From assembly GCA_016288005.1 (NCBI GenBank), contig JAEEXY010000022.1:1-41345 (forward strand): a stretch of DNA of 41,345 nucleotides, in the 5' to 3' direction. This stretch comes from Lachnospiraceae bacterium (GTDB taxonomy: Bacteria > Bacillota > Clostridia > Lachnospirales > Lachnospiraceae). Position 1 is the stretch's first letter, and each line of letters starts with the position of its first letter. Of this stretch, positions 22,619 through 30,945 are shown piece after piece. The notes below the pieces were generated by a model. That model was given only the letters and a program-made list of their open reading frames with translations, was not told the origin of the DNA and did not search any database. The position numbers and the translations under genes are program-made.

Positions 22619-24343
22619 ATGAGCTACGATTTCAAAAACAAAGTTGTTTACCAGATCTGGCCCAGATCCTTCAAGGATTCGAACGGCGACGGAATAGGCG
22701 ACCTGGGCGGCGTCATTGAGAAGCTGCCCTATATCAAAAGTCTCGGCGCGGACGTGATCTGGCTCTCACCGGTCTACCCTTCGCACAATCATGATTACGG
22801 CTACGACATCGACGATTACTGCGCGATCAATCCCGAGTTCGGCACGATGGAGGATTTCGACAGGCTCGTTGCTGAGGCAAAGGCTCTCGGGATCGGGATC
22901 GTGATGGATCTGGTCGTAAATCATACCTCATCGCACCATAAATGGTTCCGCGCGGCTGTGGAGGATCCCGCAGGCAAATACCGTGACTATTATATCTTCA
23001 AAAAAGGCAGAAAAGCGGACGCGAATCCCGGATACAAACTGCCCGTGACGACAGGCACGATACCGCCCAACAACTGGCTTTCGGCTTTTGGAGGGAGTGC
23101 ATGGCAGAAGGACGAGAAGACCGGGGAGTACTATCTGACGCTGTTCACGCCGAACCAGTGCGACCTGAACTGGGCAAATCCCGAGGTCCGCGAGGAGGTC
23201 TGGAAGATCATGCGGTTCTGGCTCGATCGCGGGATCGCGGGCTTCAGACTCGATGTGATCAATGCGATCGCGAAGCGCGAGGGACTGCCCGACAGCGGTG
23301 ATCCGAAGAAGCTCAATTTCCCCTTCGAGCATATCGTGAGCCTCCCCAAAACGCACGAGTACCTGAAGGAAATGCACGAAAAGGTGCTTTCGCACTATGA
23401 CTGCTTTACCGTGGGCGAAGGCATGGTAACGCCTCTTGACGCGGTGCTGGGGTATACGGGTCCCGGAACTAACGAGCTCGACATGATGTTCCAGTTTGAT
23501 CTGGCGCTGATCGGCTGTGGACCTCTCGGCAAATTCGACTTCCGGAAGCTCTATCACTGGACGGTCCGGGAGTACAAGGACATATTCGATCGCTGGGAGA
23601 CAGGTGTAGAAAGAGGAGGCGGATGGCTCGGAAATTACATTTCCAATCACGATCAGCCCCGTCCCGTATCGCGTTTCGGCGATGATAAGAAGTACAGGCG
23701 CGAGTCGGCAAAAGCACTCGCGATGATCAATATGACGATGTACGGTACCCCGTTCATGTACCAGGGCGAGGAGATCGGTATGACAAACTGCCCGCTCGAG
23801 CCCGAAGAATGGAAGGATTTCGAGGCGATCAACGATTATGAGATGCTGCAGAGCATGATGCATGTTCCCGCGCCGATCGCGAAAAAGATCGTACAGAAGA
23901 TGACGCGCGACCATGCGCGCACGCCGATGCAGTGGAGCGCGGGTAAGAATGCGGGCTTTACCGACGGTGAAGAGGCGTGGATGAAGATCAATCCGAACTA
24001 TACGGAGATCAATGTCGAGGATGACCTGAAAAATCCCGATTCCGTCATCGATTTTTATAAGCAGCTCATACGCTTAAGGCATCTGAACGACGAGCTCAAT
24101 TACGGCTCCTACCGCATGATCGCGAAGTCAAACCGTCAGGTGATCGCGTTCCTGCGTGAGTATGAGGGCAGGAGGCTGCTGATCGCGGTGAATATGACCG
24201 GGCGCCCCGCGCGCATAGACCTCGGTGAGCTCGAGTACCGCAAGGGCCATATTATCCTCGGCACCCACGGCAGTGAAAAGTATTCACGTTTTCTGACGAT
24301 GCAGCCGTTTGAGGGCAGGATATACCGCGTCGGAGAGGCATGA
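22619..24343 (+). CDS. GH13 alpha-glucosidase, probable oligo-1,6-glucosidase
   Basis: A cytoplasmic glycoside hydrolase of 574 residues, full length for GH13 subfamily 31. The (beta/alpha)8 barrel shows VVNHTS (99-104), nucleophile D212 in GFRLDVIN, acid/base E267 in VGEGM and D345 in SNHDQPR. Val213 after the nucleophile is the residue associated with alpha-1,6 specificity, where alpha-1,4-specific maltases have Thr or Ala. It would release glucose from isomaltose and short branched oligosaccharides after uptake. GGAGGG precedes the ATG. The small hairpin TAACCGG/CCGGTTA (22554-22586) just upstream is not T-tailed. galE follows 145 bases later. Confidence 0.9.
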   Translation: MSYDFKNKVVYQIWPRSFKDSNGDGIGDLGGVIEKLPYIKSLGADVIWLSPVYPSHNHDYGYDIDDYCAINPEFGTMEDFDRLVAEAKALGIGIVMDLVVNHTSSHHKWFRAAVEDPAGKYRDYYIFKKGRKADANPGYKLPVTTGTIPPNNWLSAFGGSAWQKDEKTGEYYLTLFTPNQCDLNWANPEVREEVWKIMRFWLDRGIAGFRLDVINAIAKREGLPDSGDPKKLNFPFEHIVSLPKTHEYLKEMHEKVLSHYDCFTVGEGMVTPLDAVLGYTGPGTNELDMMFQFDLALIGCGPLGKFDFRKLYHWTVREYKDIFDRWETGVERGGGWLGNYISNHDQPRPVSRFGDDKKYRRESAKALAMINMTMYGTPFMYQGEEIGMTNCPLEPEEWKDFEAINDYEMLQSMMHVPAPIAKKIVQKMTRDHARTPMQWSAGKNAGFTDGEEAWMKINPNYTEINVEDDLKNPDSVIDFYKQLIRLRHLNDELNYGSYRMIAKSNRQVIAFLREYEGRRLLIAVNMTGRPARIDLGELEYRKGHIILGTHGSEKYSRFLTMQPFEGRIYRVGEA

Positions 24344-24382
24344 AAAACGCCGCGGAAATCGCATTTTTGCGGAGAATTTATC

Positions 24383-24409
24383 TTGACAAGATGCCCCCGC
24401 GGGTATAAA
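24383..24409 (+). promoter_or_regulatory. Candidate promoter for galE
   Basis: TTGACA (24383-24388), 15 bases and TATAAA (24404-24409), about 80 bases before galE. The spacer is shorter than ideal. Confidence 0.5.
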
Positions 24410-24487
24410 AGTAAGAAGAAACGGTTTTGCATAATAATGCATGACCGCTGCAGGACAGGTGTATAACAGGATTATGGAGGCTATGAA

Positions 24488-25504
24488 ATGAGTATTTTAG
24501 TAACGGGCGGAGCCGGTTATATCGGCAGCCACACCGTGGTCGAGCTGTATAACGCCGGCTACGAAGCGGTGATCGTCGACAATCTCAGCAATTCCAGCAG
24601 GGAGAGCCTGAAGAGGGTCGAGGAGCTCACCGGAAAGCAGATCAAATTCTACGAGGCGGACATCCGCGACAGACAGGCGATGGACAGGATCTTCGAGGAG
24701 AATAAGATCGACAGCGTGATCCATTTCGCGGGTCTTAAGGCAGTCGGCGAGTCGACTGTTAAGCCCATCGAGTATTATGACAACAATATCGGCGGTACGC
24801 TGACACTCGTGCAGTCCATGCGCGACCACGGCGTAAAGAACATCGTTTTCTCGTCATCGGCCACGGTTTACGGCGATCCCGCATTTGTACCGATCACCGA
24901 GGAGTGCCCGAAGGGTGTATGCACGAACCCTTACGGCTGGACCAAGTCGATGCTCGAGCAGATCCTTACCGATATGCAGAAGGCTGATAAGGAGTGGAAT
25001 GTCATCCTGCTCCGTTACTTTAACCCGATCGGTGCTCACAAGAGCGGCCGCATCGGCGAGAATCCGAACGGCATCCCGAACAATCTGATGCCCTATATCA
25101 CTCAGGTTGCGATCGGCAAGCTCGATCATCTGAGCGTATTCGGAAACGACTATAAGACACACGACGGCACAGGCGTGCGCGACTACATCCACGTTGTGGA
25201 CCTCGCGCTCGGCCATGTTAAGGCTATCAAGAAGCTCGCGGACAATCCCGGAACCCGCGTTTACAATCTCGGAACCGGTGTAGGCTACTCGGTACTCGAT
25301 CTCGTAAATGCGTTTGAGAAGGTTACCGGAGTTAAGGTTCCTTACGTTATTACGGCCCGCCGCCCCGGCGACATCGACGCATGCTACTCGGATGCGACGC
25401 GCGCCAAGGAGGAGCTCGGCTGGGAGGCACAGTACGGCATCGAGGACATGTGCAGGGACGCATGGAACTGGCAGTCCAAGAACCCCAACGGATTTGAGGC
25501 ATAA
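24488..25504 (+). CDS. galE: UDP-glucose 4-epimerase
   Basis: A short-chain dehydrogenase-type epimerase of 338 residues that interconverts UDP-glucose and UDP-galactose. It has the NAD-binding GGAGYIGSH at 7-15, the Ser of SSSATVYG (122-129), and Tyr149 and Lys153 in NPYGWTK, matching E. coli GalE numbering. Length and domain order are normal. TGGAGG precedes the ATG. The aldolase-like gene starts 41 bases downstream and probably shares its transcript, which may point to cell-surface sugar synthesis as well as galactose use. Confidence 0.95.
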   Translation: MSILVTGGAGYIGSHTVVELYNAGYEAVIVDNLSNSSRESLKRVEELTGKQIKFYEADIRDRQAMDRIFEENKIDSVIHFAGLKAVGESTVKPIEYYDNNIGGTLTLVQSMRDHGVKNIVFSSSATVYGDPAFVPITEECPKGVCTNPYGWTKSMLEQILTDMQKADKEWNVILLRYFNPIGAHKSGRIGENPNGIPNNLMPYITQVAIGKLDHLSVFGNDYKTHDGTGVRDYIHVVDLALGHVKAIKKLADNPGTRVYNLGTGVGYSVLDLVNAFEKVTGVKVPYVITARRPGDIDACYSDATRAKEELGWEAQYGIEDMCRDAWNWQSKNPNGFEA

Positions 25505-25545
25505 GAGTTTCTTAGCGGACATTTTGAGCACAAACGGAGGAAAGT

Positions 25546-26523
25546 ATGGAAAAAGAACTGACTCAGCTGATGAGCTACAGACCCGGCATCAGGGTGGTTG
25601 ATGCGACACTGCGCGACGGCGGACTTGTAAACGATTTCTTCTTTAAGGATGATTTCGTAAAGGCTCTCTATGAGACCAACATCAAGGCCGGCGTGGACTA
25701 TATGGAATTCGGATATAAGTGCTCAAAGGAAATGTTCGACGTTAAGAAGTTCGGTAAATGGAAGTTCTGCGCGGACGACGATATCCGCGCGATCGTGGGC
25801 GATCAGTCGAAGGGCCCCAAGATCGCCGTAATGGCCGATGTCGGACGCTGCGATTATCAGAACGATATCCTGAAAAAGAGCGAGAGCCCGATCGACATGA
25901 TCAGGGTTGCGACTTATCTGCACCAGATGCCCGCGGCGGTCGCGATGATCGAGGACGCAAAGGACAAGGGCTACGAGGTCAGCTGCAATATCATGGCGAT
26001 CTCGAACGTCCAGGAGTCGGATATCAAGGTCGCTCTCGACCTGCTCGGCAATTCGCCCGTTGATATCATCTACATCGTTGATTCCTACGGCGCGCTCTAT
26101 CCCGAGACGATGTCCCGCGTATGCGACGTTTACCGCGAATATGCGGAGAAATACGGCAAAAAGCTCGGCGTGCACGCGCACAACAACCAGCAGCTCGCGT
26201 TCGCGAACACGATCGAGGCGGTCGGCGACGGCGTGGATTACCTCGACGCGACCTACGCATCGATGGGACGCGGTGCCGGCAACTGCGCGATGGAGCTCCT
26301 GCTCGGCTTCTTAAAGAACCCCAAATATAAGGAGTTCGAGGCCTTCAAGTTCGTCGAGTACCATATGAACAAGCTGAAGGAAGAAGGCACGGTATGGGGG
26401 TACGACCTCCAGTATCTGATGACCGGTCTTTTGAACCAGCATCCCCGTACGGCCATCGAATTCACCAAAAACAAGCGCAAGGATTATGCAGAATTCTACA
26501 AAGAGCTGATACTTTTGGATTAA
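25546..26523 (+). CDS. DRE-TIM aldolase-like protein (HMGL/4-hydroxy-2-oxovalerate aldolase type)
   Basis: A TIM-barrel metalloenzyme of 325 residues. The family motif is DATLRDGG (19-26; R23 and D24), and the metal-binding His pair is in GVHAHNNQQ (H210, H212, with N214). This superfamily cleaves or forms carbon-carbon bonds next to a 2-oxo acid. The protein lacks the C-terminal domain of full 4-hydroxy-2-oxovalerate aldolases and of isopropylmalate synthases. GGAGG precedes the ATG. Linkage to galE may mean a role in polysaccharide or sugar-acid metabolism, but the substrate cannot be read from the sequence. Confidence 0.8.
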   Translation: MEKELTQLMSYRPGIRVVDATLRDGGLVNDFFFKDDFVKALYETNIKAGVDYMEFGYKCSKEMFDVKKFGKWKFCADDDIRAIVGDQSKGPKIAVMADVGRCDYQNDILKKSESPIDMIRVATYLHQMPAAVAMIEDAKDKGYEVSCNIMAISNVQESDIKVALDLLGNSPVDIIYIVDSYGALYPETMSRVCDVYREYAEKYGKKLGVHAHNNQQLAFANTIEAVGDGVDYLDATYASMGRGAGNCAMELLLGFLKNPKYKEFEAFKFVEYHMNKLKEEGTVWGYDLQYLMTGLLNQHPRTAIEFTKNKRKDYAEFYKELILLD

Positions 26524-26559
26524 ATCTGTAAACATAATACCGAAATCTGCCCAACCCTC

Positions 26560-26588
26560 TTGCAAAATGCCGCATTTTTTGGCATAAT
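26560..26588 (+). promoter_or_regulatory. Candidate promoter for the hydrogenase operon
   Basis: TTGCAA (26560-26565), 17 bases and CATAAT (26583-26588). It lies upstream of the terminator-like hairpin at 26613, so a transcript would begin with that hairpin in its leader. Confidence 0.5.
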
Positions 26589-26612
26589 GCAGATGATTGT
26601 GCAACTACGAAG

Positions 26613-26651
26613 GGTCAGACCGTGTTGTACGGTCAGACCTTTTGTTTTTTT
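26613..26651 (+). terminator. Hairpin with T-run before hydABC (terminator or attenuator)
   Basis: GGTCAGACCG (26613-26622) pairs with CGGTCAGACC (26630-26639) except for one A-A mismatch, and TTTTGTTTTTTT follows. It may end the galE-aldolase transcript, or attenuate transcription begun at 26560. GGTCAGACC is itself near-palindromic and occurs twice, so a protein-binding site is also possible. Confidence 0.65.
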
Positions 26652-26682
26652 ACTATTTTCAACAGAAAAAGGAGAGGATTCT

Positions 26683-27165
26683 ATGTCCAAACTAAGTGAA
26701 GCTGCCGTTGCTCAGATCACAGAGATCTGCAGCCGGTACGAAAACGAGCCCACACCGCTCATGATGATCCTGTCCGACATCCAGAAGGAGTATGGTTATA
26801 TTCCGCTGGAGGTTCAGGAGCTGGTTTCCGAGAAGACGGGTATTTCCGTTGCGGAGATCTACGGCGTGGTTACGTTCTACTCTTTCTTTTCCCTCAAGCC
26901 GAAGGGAAAGTATGTTGTCGGATGCTGCTTAGGCACAGCCTGTTATGTAAAGGGCGCGCAGCAGGTTATCGACAAATTCTCTGAGCTCCTCGGGATCAAG
27001 CCCGGCGAGACTTCGGACGACGGTCTCTTTACACTCGATGCTCTGCGCTGCATCGGTGCGTGCGGTATCGCTCCCGCCGTTTCCATTAACGGCCAGGTTT
27101 ATCCCAAGTTAAGCGTATCCGACGTTCCCGGGATCATTGAAAAGTATAAGGCAGGGGAGGCGTAA
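26683..27165 (+). CDS. hydC: [FeFe] hydrogenase NuoE-like subunit (thioredoxin-like [2Fe-2S])
   Basis: A protein of 160 residues, homologous to complex I subunit NuoE. The [2Fe-2S] ligands are C82 and C87 (CLGTAC) and C123 and C127 (CIGAC). In trimeric bifurcating hydrogenases this subunit is called HydC (Thermotoga) or HndA. I chose the ATG at 26683, with GGAGAGG six bases upstream; the frame stays open to 26560 but that region is promoter and hairpin. The NuoF-like gene starts two bases after the stop, so the operon is tightly packed. Confidence 0.92.
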   Translation: MSKLSEAAVAQITEICSRYENEPTPLMMILSDIQKEYGYIPLEVQELVSEKTGISVAEIYGVVTFYSFFSLKPKGKYVVGCCLGTACYVKGAQQVIDKFSELLGIKPGETSDDGLFTLDALRCIGACGIAPAVSINGQVYPKLSVSDVPGIIEKYKAGEA

Positions 27166-27167
27166 AG

Positions 27168-29054
27168 ATGGAAAAGATCAAATCATTCGAACAGCTTGAA
27201 AACGCTACCGGTTCATGTACCAAATGTCTCGAAGACAAGTTAAAGGGTTTCGAGGGCAAGAGAGCCATCGTTCTCTGCGGCGGTACAGGATGTATTTCTT
27301 CACACTCCACCGAGATCATGGAGGAGTTCAAAAAGCAGCTCAAAGCACGCGGCCTCGACAATGACATCACCGTTAACCAGGTCGGCTGCTTCGGTTTCTG
27401 CTCACAGGGTCCTTTCGTTAAGATCTATCCCGAGGACACACTTTACAGACTTGTTAAGATCGAGGATGTTTCCGAGATCGTTGAAAAGGATATCGTAGGC
27501 AAGGAAGTTGTTGACAGACTTCTCTACGTTGATCCCGCGACAGGCGAGAAGGTTGCAAAGCAGGAGGATATCAACTTCTACAAGAAGCAGCGCCGTATCG
27601 CCCTTCACGCATGCGGTCAGATCAATCCCGAGGATATTCATGAGGCACTCGGCGCAGGCGCATTCCAGGGTCTGGCAAAGGCTCTCAAGATGACCCGTCA
27701 GGAGGTCTGTCAGGAGGTACTTGACGCAGGTCTTCGCGGACGCGGCGGTGCAGGATTCCCCACCGGACGCAAGTGGATGTTCGCCATCAACGGCGACGGT
27801 GACAAGTACGTTGTATGTAACGGTGATGAGGGCGACCCCGGTGCATTCATGGATCGTTCCATCCTCGAAGGTAACCCCCTTGCGGTTATCGAGGGTATGA
27901 TGATCGCAGGTTACGCTATCGGCGCACAGAACGGATATTTCTATGTTCGTGCGGAGTACCCGATCGCGGTTAACCGTCTTAAGATCGCTATCAAGCAGGC
28001 TGAGGAGCTCGGACTTATCGGCGACAACATCCTCGGCACAGATTTCAGCTTCAGAGTACATATCAGACTCGGCGCGGGCGCATTCGTCTGCGGTGAGGAG
28101 ACCGCTCTGCTGAACTCCATCCAGGGTCAGCGCGGTATGCCCCGTCCCCGTCCTCCGTTCCCTGCAGTCAAGGGTCTGTGGGATAAGCCCACCGTTGTTA
28201 ACAACGTTGAGACTCTTGCATGCGTTCCCTACATCCTTCGTGAGGGCGCTAAGAAGTTCGCAGAGTGCGGAACCGAGAAGTCAAAGGGCACAAAGGTATT
28301 CGCTCTGGGCGGCAAGGTTAACAATGTCGGCCTCGTAGAGGTTCCCATGGGTACCACCCTTCGCGAGCTTATTTACGATATCGGCGGCGGCATCCCGAAC
28401 GGCAAGAAGTTCAAGGCTATCCAGACCGGCGGACCTTCCGGCGGATGTCTTACCGAGAAGGACCTCGATGCTGAGATCGATTTCGATAACCTTGTAGCAC
28501 GCGGCTCGATGATGGGTTCCGGCGGCGCTATCGTTATGGATGAAGACAACTGTATGGTTGACGTTGCGAAGTTCTACATGGAGTTCATCTGCGACGAGTC
28601 CTGCGGTAAGTGCTCACCCTGCCGTATCGGTACCAGACGCATGCTCGAGATCCTTACCAAGATCACAAACGGCCAGGCTACCATGGATGACCTCGCACAG
28701 CTCGAGGAGATCAGCCAGACCATCAAGGCAGGTTCTCTGTGCGCACTCGGCCAGACCGCTGCAAACCCTGTTCTTTCGACACTCACTCATTTCAGAGACG
28801 AGTACATCGCGCATATCGTTGATAAGAAGTGTCCTTCAAAGGTATGTAAGAACCTTATGCAGTACAAGATCAACAAAGATACATGTATCGGCTGCGGACT
28901 CTGCGAGAGACAGTGTCCCGTTAACGCCATCTCTGCGACCGACTATACTCCCGAGGGCCACAAGAAGCCTTCACGCGAGATCGATCCTCAGAAGTGCGTA
29001 AAGTGCGGATTATGTATGGCATCGTGTAAGTTTAAGGCTATCACAAAAGAATAA
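27168..29054 (+). CDS. hydB: [FeFe] hydrogenase NuoF-like flavoprotein subunit
   Basis: A protein of 628 residues. Domains in order: an N-terminal thioredoxin-like [2Fe-2S] domain (C37, C42, C74, C78), FMN/NADH-binding NuoF core (RGRGGAGFPTGRKW 190-203; CNGDEGDPGAF 217-227), an iron-sulfur site SCGKCSPC (C479, C482, C485) with C525, and two C-terminal [4Fe-4S] ferredoxin motifs (C573-C583 and C610-C620). It carries the flavin where NAD(H) and ferredoxin electrons are thought to be coupled in bifurcating hydrogenases. Codons are strongly biased (GTT, CTT, CGT), unlike neighbouring genes, which fits high expression. It lies between the NuoE-like and HydA genes with tiny gaps. Confidence 0.95.
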   Translation: MEKIKSFEQLENATGSCTKCLEDKLKGFEGKRAIVLCGGTGCISSHSTEIMEEFKKQLKARGLDNDITVNQVGCFGFCSQGPFVKIYPEDTLYRLVKIEDVSEIVEKDIVGKEVVDRLLYVDPATGEKVAKQEDINFYKKQRRIALHACGQINPEDIHEALGAGAFQGLAKALKMTRQEVCQEVLDAGLRGRGGAGFPTGRKWMFAINGDGDKYVVCNGDEGDPGAFMDRSILEGNPLAVIEGMMIAGYAIGAQNGYFYVRAEYPIAVNRLKIAIKQAEELGLIGDNILGTDFSFRVHIRLGAGAFVCGEETALLNSIQGQRGMPRPRPPFPAVKGLWDKPTVVNNVETLACVPYILREGAKKFAECGTEKSKGTKVFALGGKVNNVGLVEVPMGTTLRELIYDIGGGIPNGKKFKAIQTGGPSGGCLTEKDLDAEIDFDNLVARGSMMGSGGAIVMDEDNCMVDVAKFYMEFICDESCGKCSPCRIGTRRMLEILTKITNGQATMDDLAQLEEISQTIKAGSLCALGQTAANPVLSTLTHFRDEYIAHIVDKKCPSKVCKNLMQYKINKDTCIGCGLCERQCPVNAISATDYTPEGHKKPSREIDPQKCVKCGLCMASCKFKAITKE

Positions 29055-29067
29055 GGGGGAATCCGAA

Positions 29068-30843
29068 ATGGCAAAAGTTAATATTAAGATCGAAGGCATT
29101 CCCTATCAGGTAGAGGAAGGCTTAACAATACTCGAAGCCGCAAAGCTTTGCGGTTACAATATCCCTTCTCTGTGCGCGTACAACCACGGAGAATGCTCAC
29201 GCGGTTCATGCCGTGTCTGCCTTGTTGAGGTTAAGGGCGCCAGAGGCCTCGTTGCTTCCTGCGTTTACCCCGTAAACGAGGGCATGGAGATCACCATCTC
29301 CTCACCCGCTGCGGTTGCGGCACGCCGTGCATCCGTTGAGCTCCTTCTTTCAAACCACTCCATGCAGTGCCAGCAGTGCGACAAGAACGAATACTGTGAG
29401 CTGCTCTACGCTGCTAAGGTTACCGGCGCACGTGAGGGTATGTTTGAAGGCGTAAAGACACCCGCTACTATCGACCAGATCACTCCTTCCATCGTCAGGG
29501 ACACTTCCAAGTGCGTACTCTGCGGACGCTGCATCGAGCGCTGCAAGAACGCGCACGGCAAGTCGGTTCTCGGCTTTGAGAAGCGCGGTTTCAACACTAT
29601 CGTAGGACCTGCGGAGAACAGATCTTTCGCAGATTCACCCTGCATCCTCTGCGGTCAGTGTACTACAGTCTGCCCTACCGGCGCTCTTATGGAGAAGTCG
29701 GAGATCGACAAGGTAGACGCTGCGTTCAAGGCAGGCAAGTACGTTGTTGTACAGACAGCTCCCGCTGTTCGTGCGGCACTCGGCGAAGAGTTCGGCATGA
29801 AGATCGGTACACCCGTTACCGGCAAGATGGTCGCAGCTCTCAAGAGACTCGGCTTCAAGAAGGTATTCGATACCAACTACGCGGCTGACCTTACCATCAT
29901 GGAAGAGGCTACAGAGCTGCTCGGCAGGATCAAGAACAAGGGTGTTCTGCCCATGATCACCTCCTGCTCACCCGGATGGATCAACTACGCGGAGATGAAC
30001 TACGGAGATCTTCTCCCTCATCTTTCGAGCTGCAAGTCTCCTCACGAGATGTTCGGCGCCATCCTTAAGAGCTACTACTGCGAGAAGAACGGCATCGATC
30101 CCAAGGATATGTTCGTTGTATCGATCATGCCCTGTACCGCAAAGAAGTTCGAGAAGGACCGCGAGCAGCTGCAGAAGGACGGCATCAAGGACGTTGACGC
30201 TGTTCTTACCACCAGAGAGCTCGGAAAACTCATCAAGCGCTCGGGTATCAACTGGAACATGCTTCCCGACGAGGAGTTCGATAATGACATCGTCGGCGAC
30301 TACACCGGCGCAGGCGTTATCTTCGGTGTTACGGGCGGCGTTATGGAGGCAGCTCTCCGTACAGCTTACTATGTACTTACCGGCAAGGAGCACGATCTGA
30401 TCAAGTTTGAGCAGGTTAGAGGCTTTGACGGCATCAAGGAGGCTTCGCTCGACATCAACGGAACCACCGTCAGCATCGCTGTTGCACACGGCATGAAGAA
30501 CGCTAAGGTTCTGCTCGACGATATCCGCGCAGGCAAGTCGAAGTACCAGTTCATCGAGATCATGGGATGTCCCGGCGGATGTATCAACGGCGGCGGACAG
30601 CCTTATGTAAAGCCTCAGTTCCTTCCCAACGAGGATCCCGATATCCTCGATACCTACAAGGAAAAGAGAGCAAAGGCTCTTTACTCCGAGGACGAGAGAC
30701 AGGCTATCCGTCAGTCTCACAACAATCCTCAGATCAAGGCCCTCTACGATGAGTTCCTCGGCGAGCCCAACTCGCACAAGGCACATGAACTGCTCCACAC
30801 CTCCTACCAGGCAAGAGAAGCGTTCAAGACCATTAAGAAATAA
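29068..30843 (+). CDS. hydA: [FeFe] hydrogenase catalytic subunit
   Basis: A protein of 591 residues, group A modular type. Cluster ligands in order: [2Fe-2S] C36, C48, C51, C65; His-ligated [4Fe-4S] H97, C101, C104, C110; two [4Fe-4S] at C149-C159 and C192-C202. The H-cluster loops are TSCSPGW (C300), MPCTAKK (C355) and GCPGGCINGGGQP (C501, C505). All catalytic positions are filled. It reduces protons or oxidises H2 in the cytoplasm. With the two partner subunits it likely couples NADH and reduced ferredoxin oxidation to H2 release, important for redox balance in fermentation. The maturases HydEFG are not in this window. A strong hairpin (element E) follows the stop. Confidence 0.96.
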   Translation: MAKVNIKIEGIPYQVEEGLTILEAAKLCGYNIPSLCAYNHGECSRGSCRVCLVEVKGARGLVASCVYPVNEGMEITISSPAAVAARRASVELLLSNHSMQCQQCDKNEYCELLYAAKVTGAREGMFEGVKTPATIDQITPSIVRDTSKCVLCGRCIERCKNAHGKSVLGFEKRGFNTIVGPAENRSFADSPCILCGQCTTVCPTGALMEKSEIDKVDAAFKAGKYVVVQTAPAVRAALGEEFGMKIGTPVTGKMVAALKRLGFKKVFDTNYAADLTIMEEATELLGRIKNKGVLPMITSCSPGWINYAEMNYGDLLPHLSSCKSPHEMFGAILKSYYCEKNGIDPKDMFVVSIMPCTAKKFEKDREQLQKDGIKDVDAVLTTRELGKLIKRSGINWNMLPDEEFDNDIVGDYTGAGVIFGVTGGVMEAALRTAYYVLTGKEHDLIKFEQVRGFDGIKEASLDINGTTVSIAVAHGMKNAKVLLDDIRAGKSKYQFIEIMGCPGGCINGGGQPYVKPQFLPNEDPDILDTYKEKRAKALYSEDERQAIRQSHNNPQIKALYDEFLGEPNSHKAHELLHTSYQAREAFKTIKK

Positions 30844-30855
30844 TAACCGGATATA

Positions 30856-30920
30856 AAAGACACGGGGACGTTTCTTCTGTCTGCGCATTTAGCAGACAGA
30901 AGAAACGTCCCCGTGTCTTT
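30856..30920. repeat. Palindromic element E: 26-bp hairpin with compensatory changes
   Basis: The arms 30859-30884 and 30892-30917 are perfectly complementary around a seven-base loop, with AAA/TTT extending the stem. Relative to element D, two arm positions differ (GACACGGGGACGTTTC against GACATGGGGACGGTTC), and the other arm carries both matching changes. It lies between the convergent stops of hydA (30843) and the acyltransferase (30946). Confidence 0.88.
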
Positions 30921-30941
30921 ATGGTGACAGGCACCTTTTTT
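30921..30941. repeat. Half copy of the GTGACAGGCACC palindrome with T-run
   Basis: ATGGTGACAGGCACC followed by six T matches the right arm of the hairpin at 16141-16188. It abuts element E, so two palindrome families lie side by side. Together with E it could help end hydA transcription. Confidence 0.7.
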
Positions 30942-30945
30942 AATT

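Noticed and set aside
26613-26639. Rex-type operator at the hydrogenase promoter
   Set aside because: The repeated GGTCAGACC does not match the TTGTTAANNNNTTAACAA type of site expected for Rex.
26560-26682. N-terminal extension of the NuoE-like subunit
   Set aside because: It reads through a promoter candidate and a terminator hairpin. The homologous protein starts at MSKLSEAAV with GGAGAGG upstream.
27402-30888. Long antisense frames opposite hydB and hydA
   Set aside because: These are composition shadows of highly biased hydrogenase codons, with no motifs.
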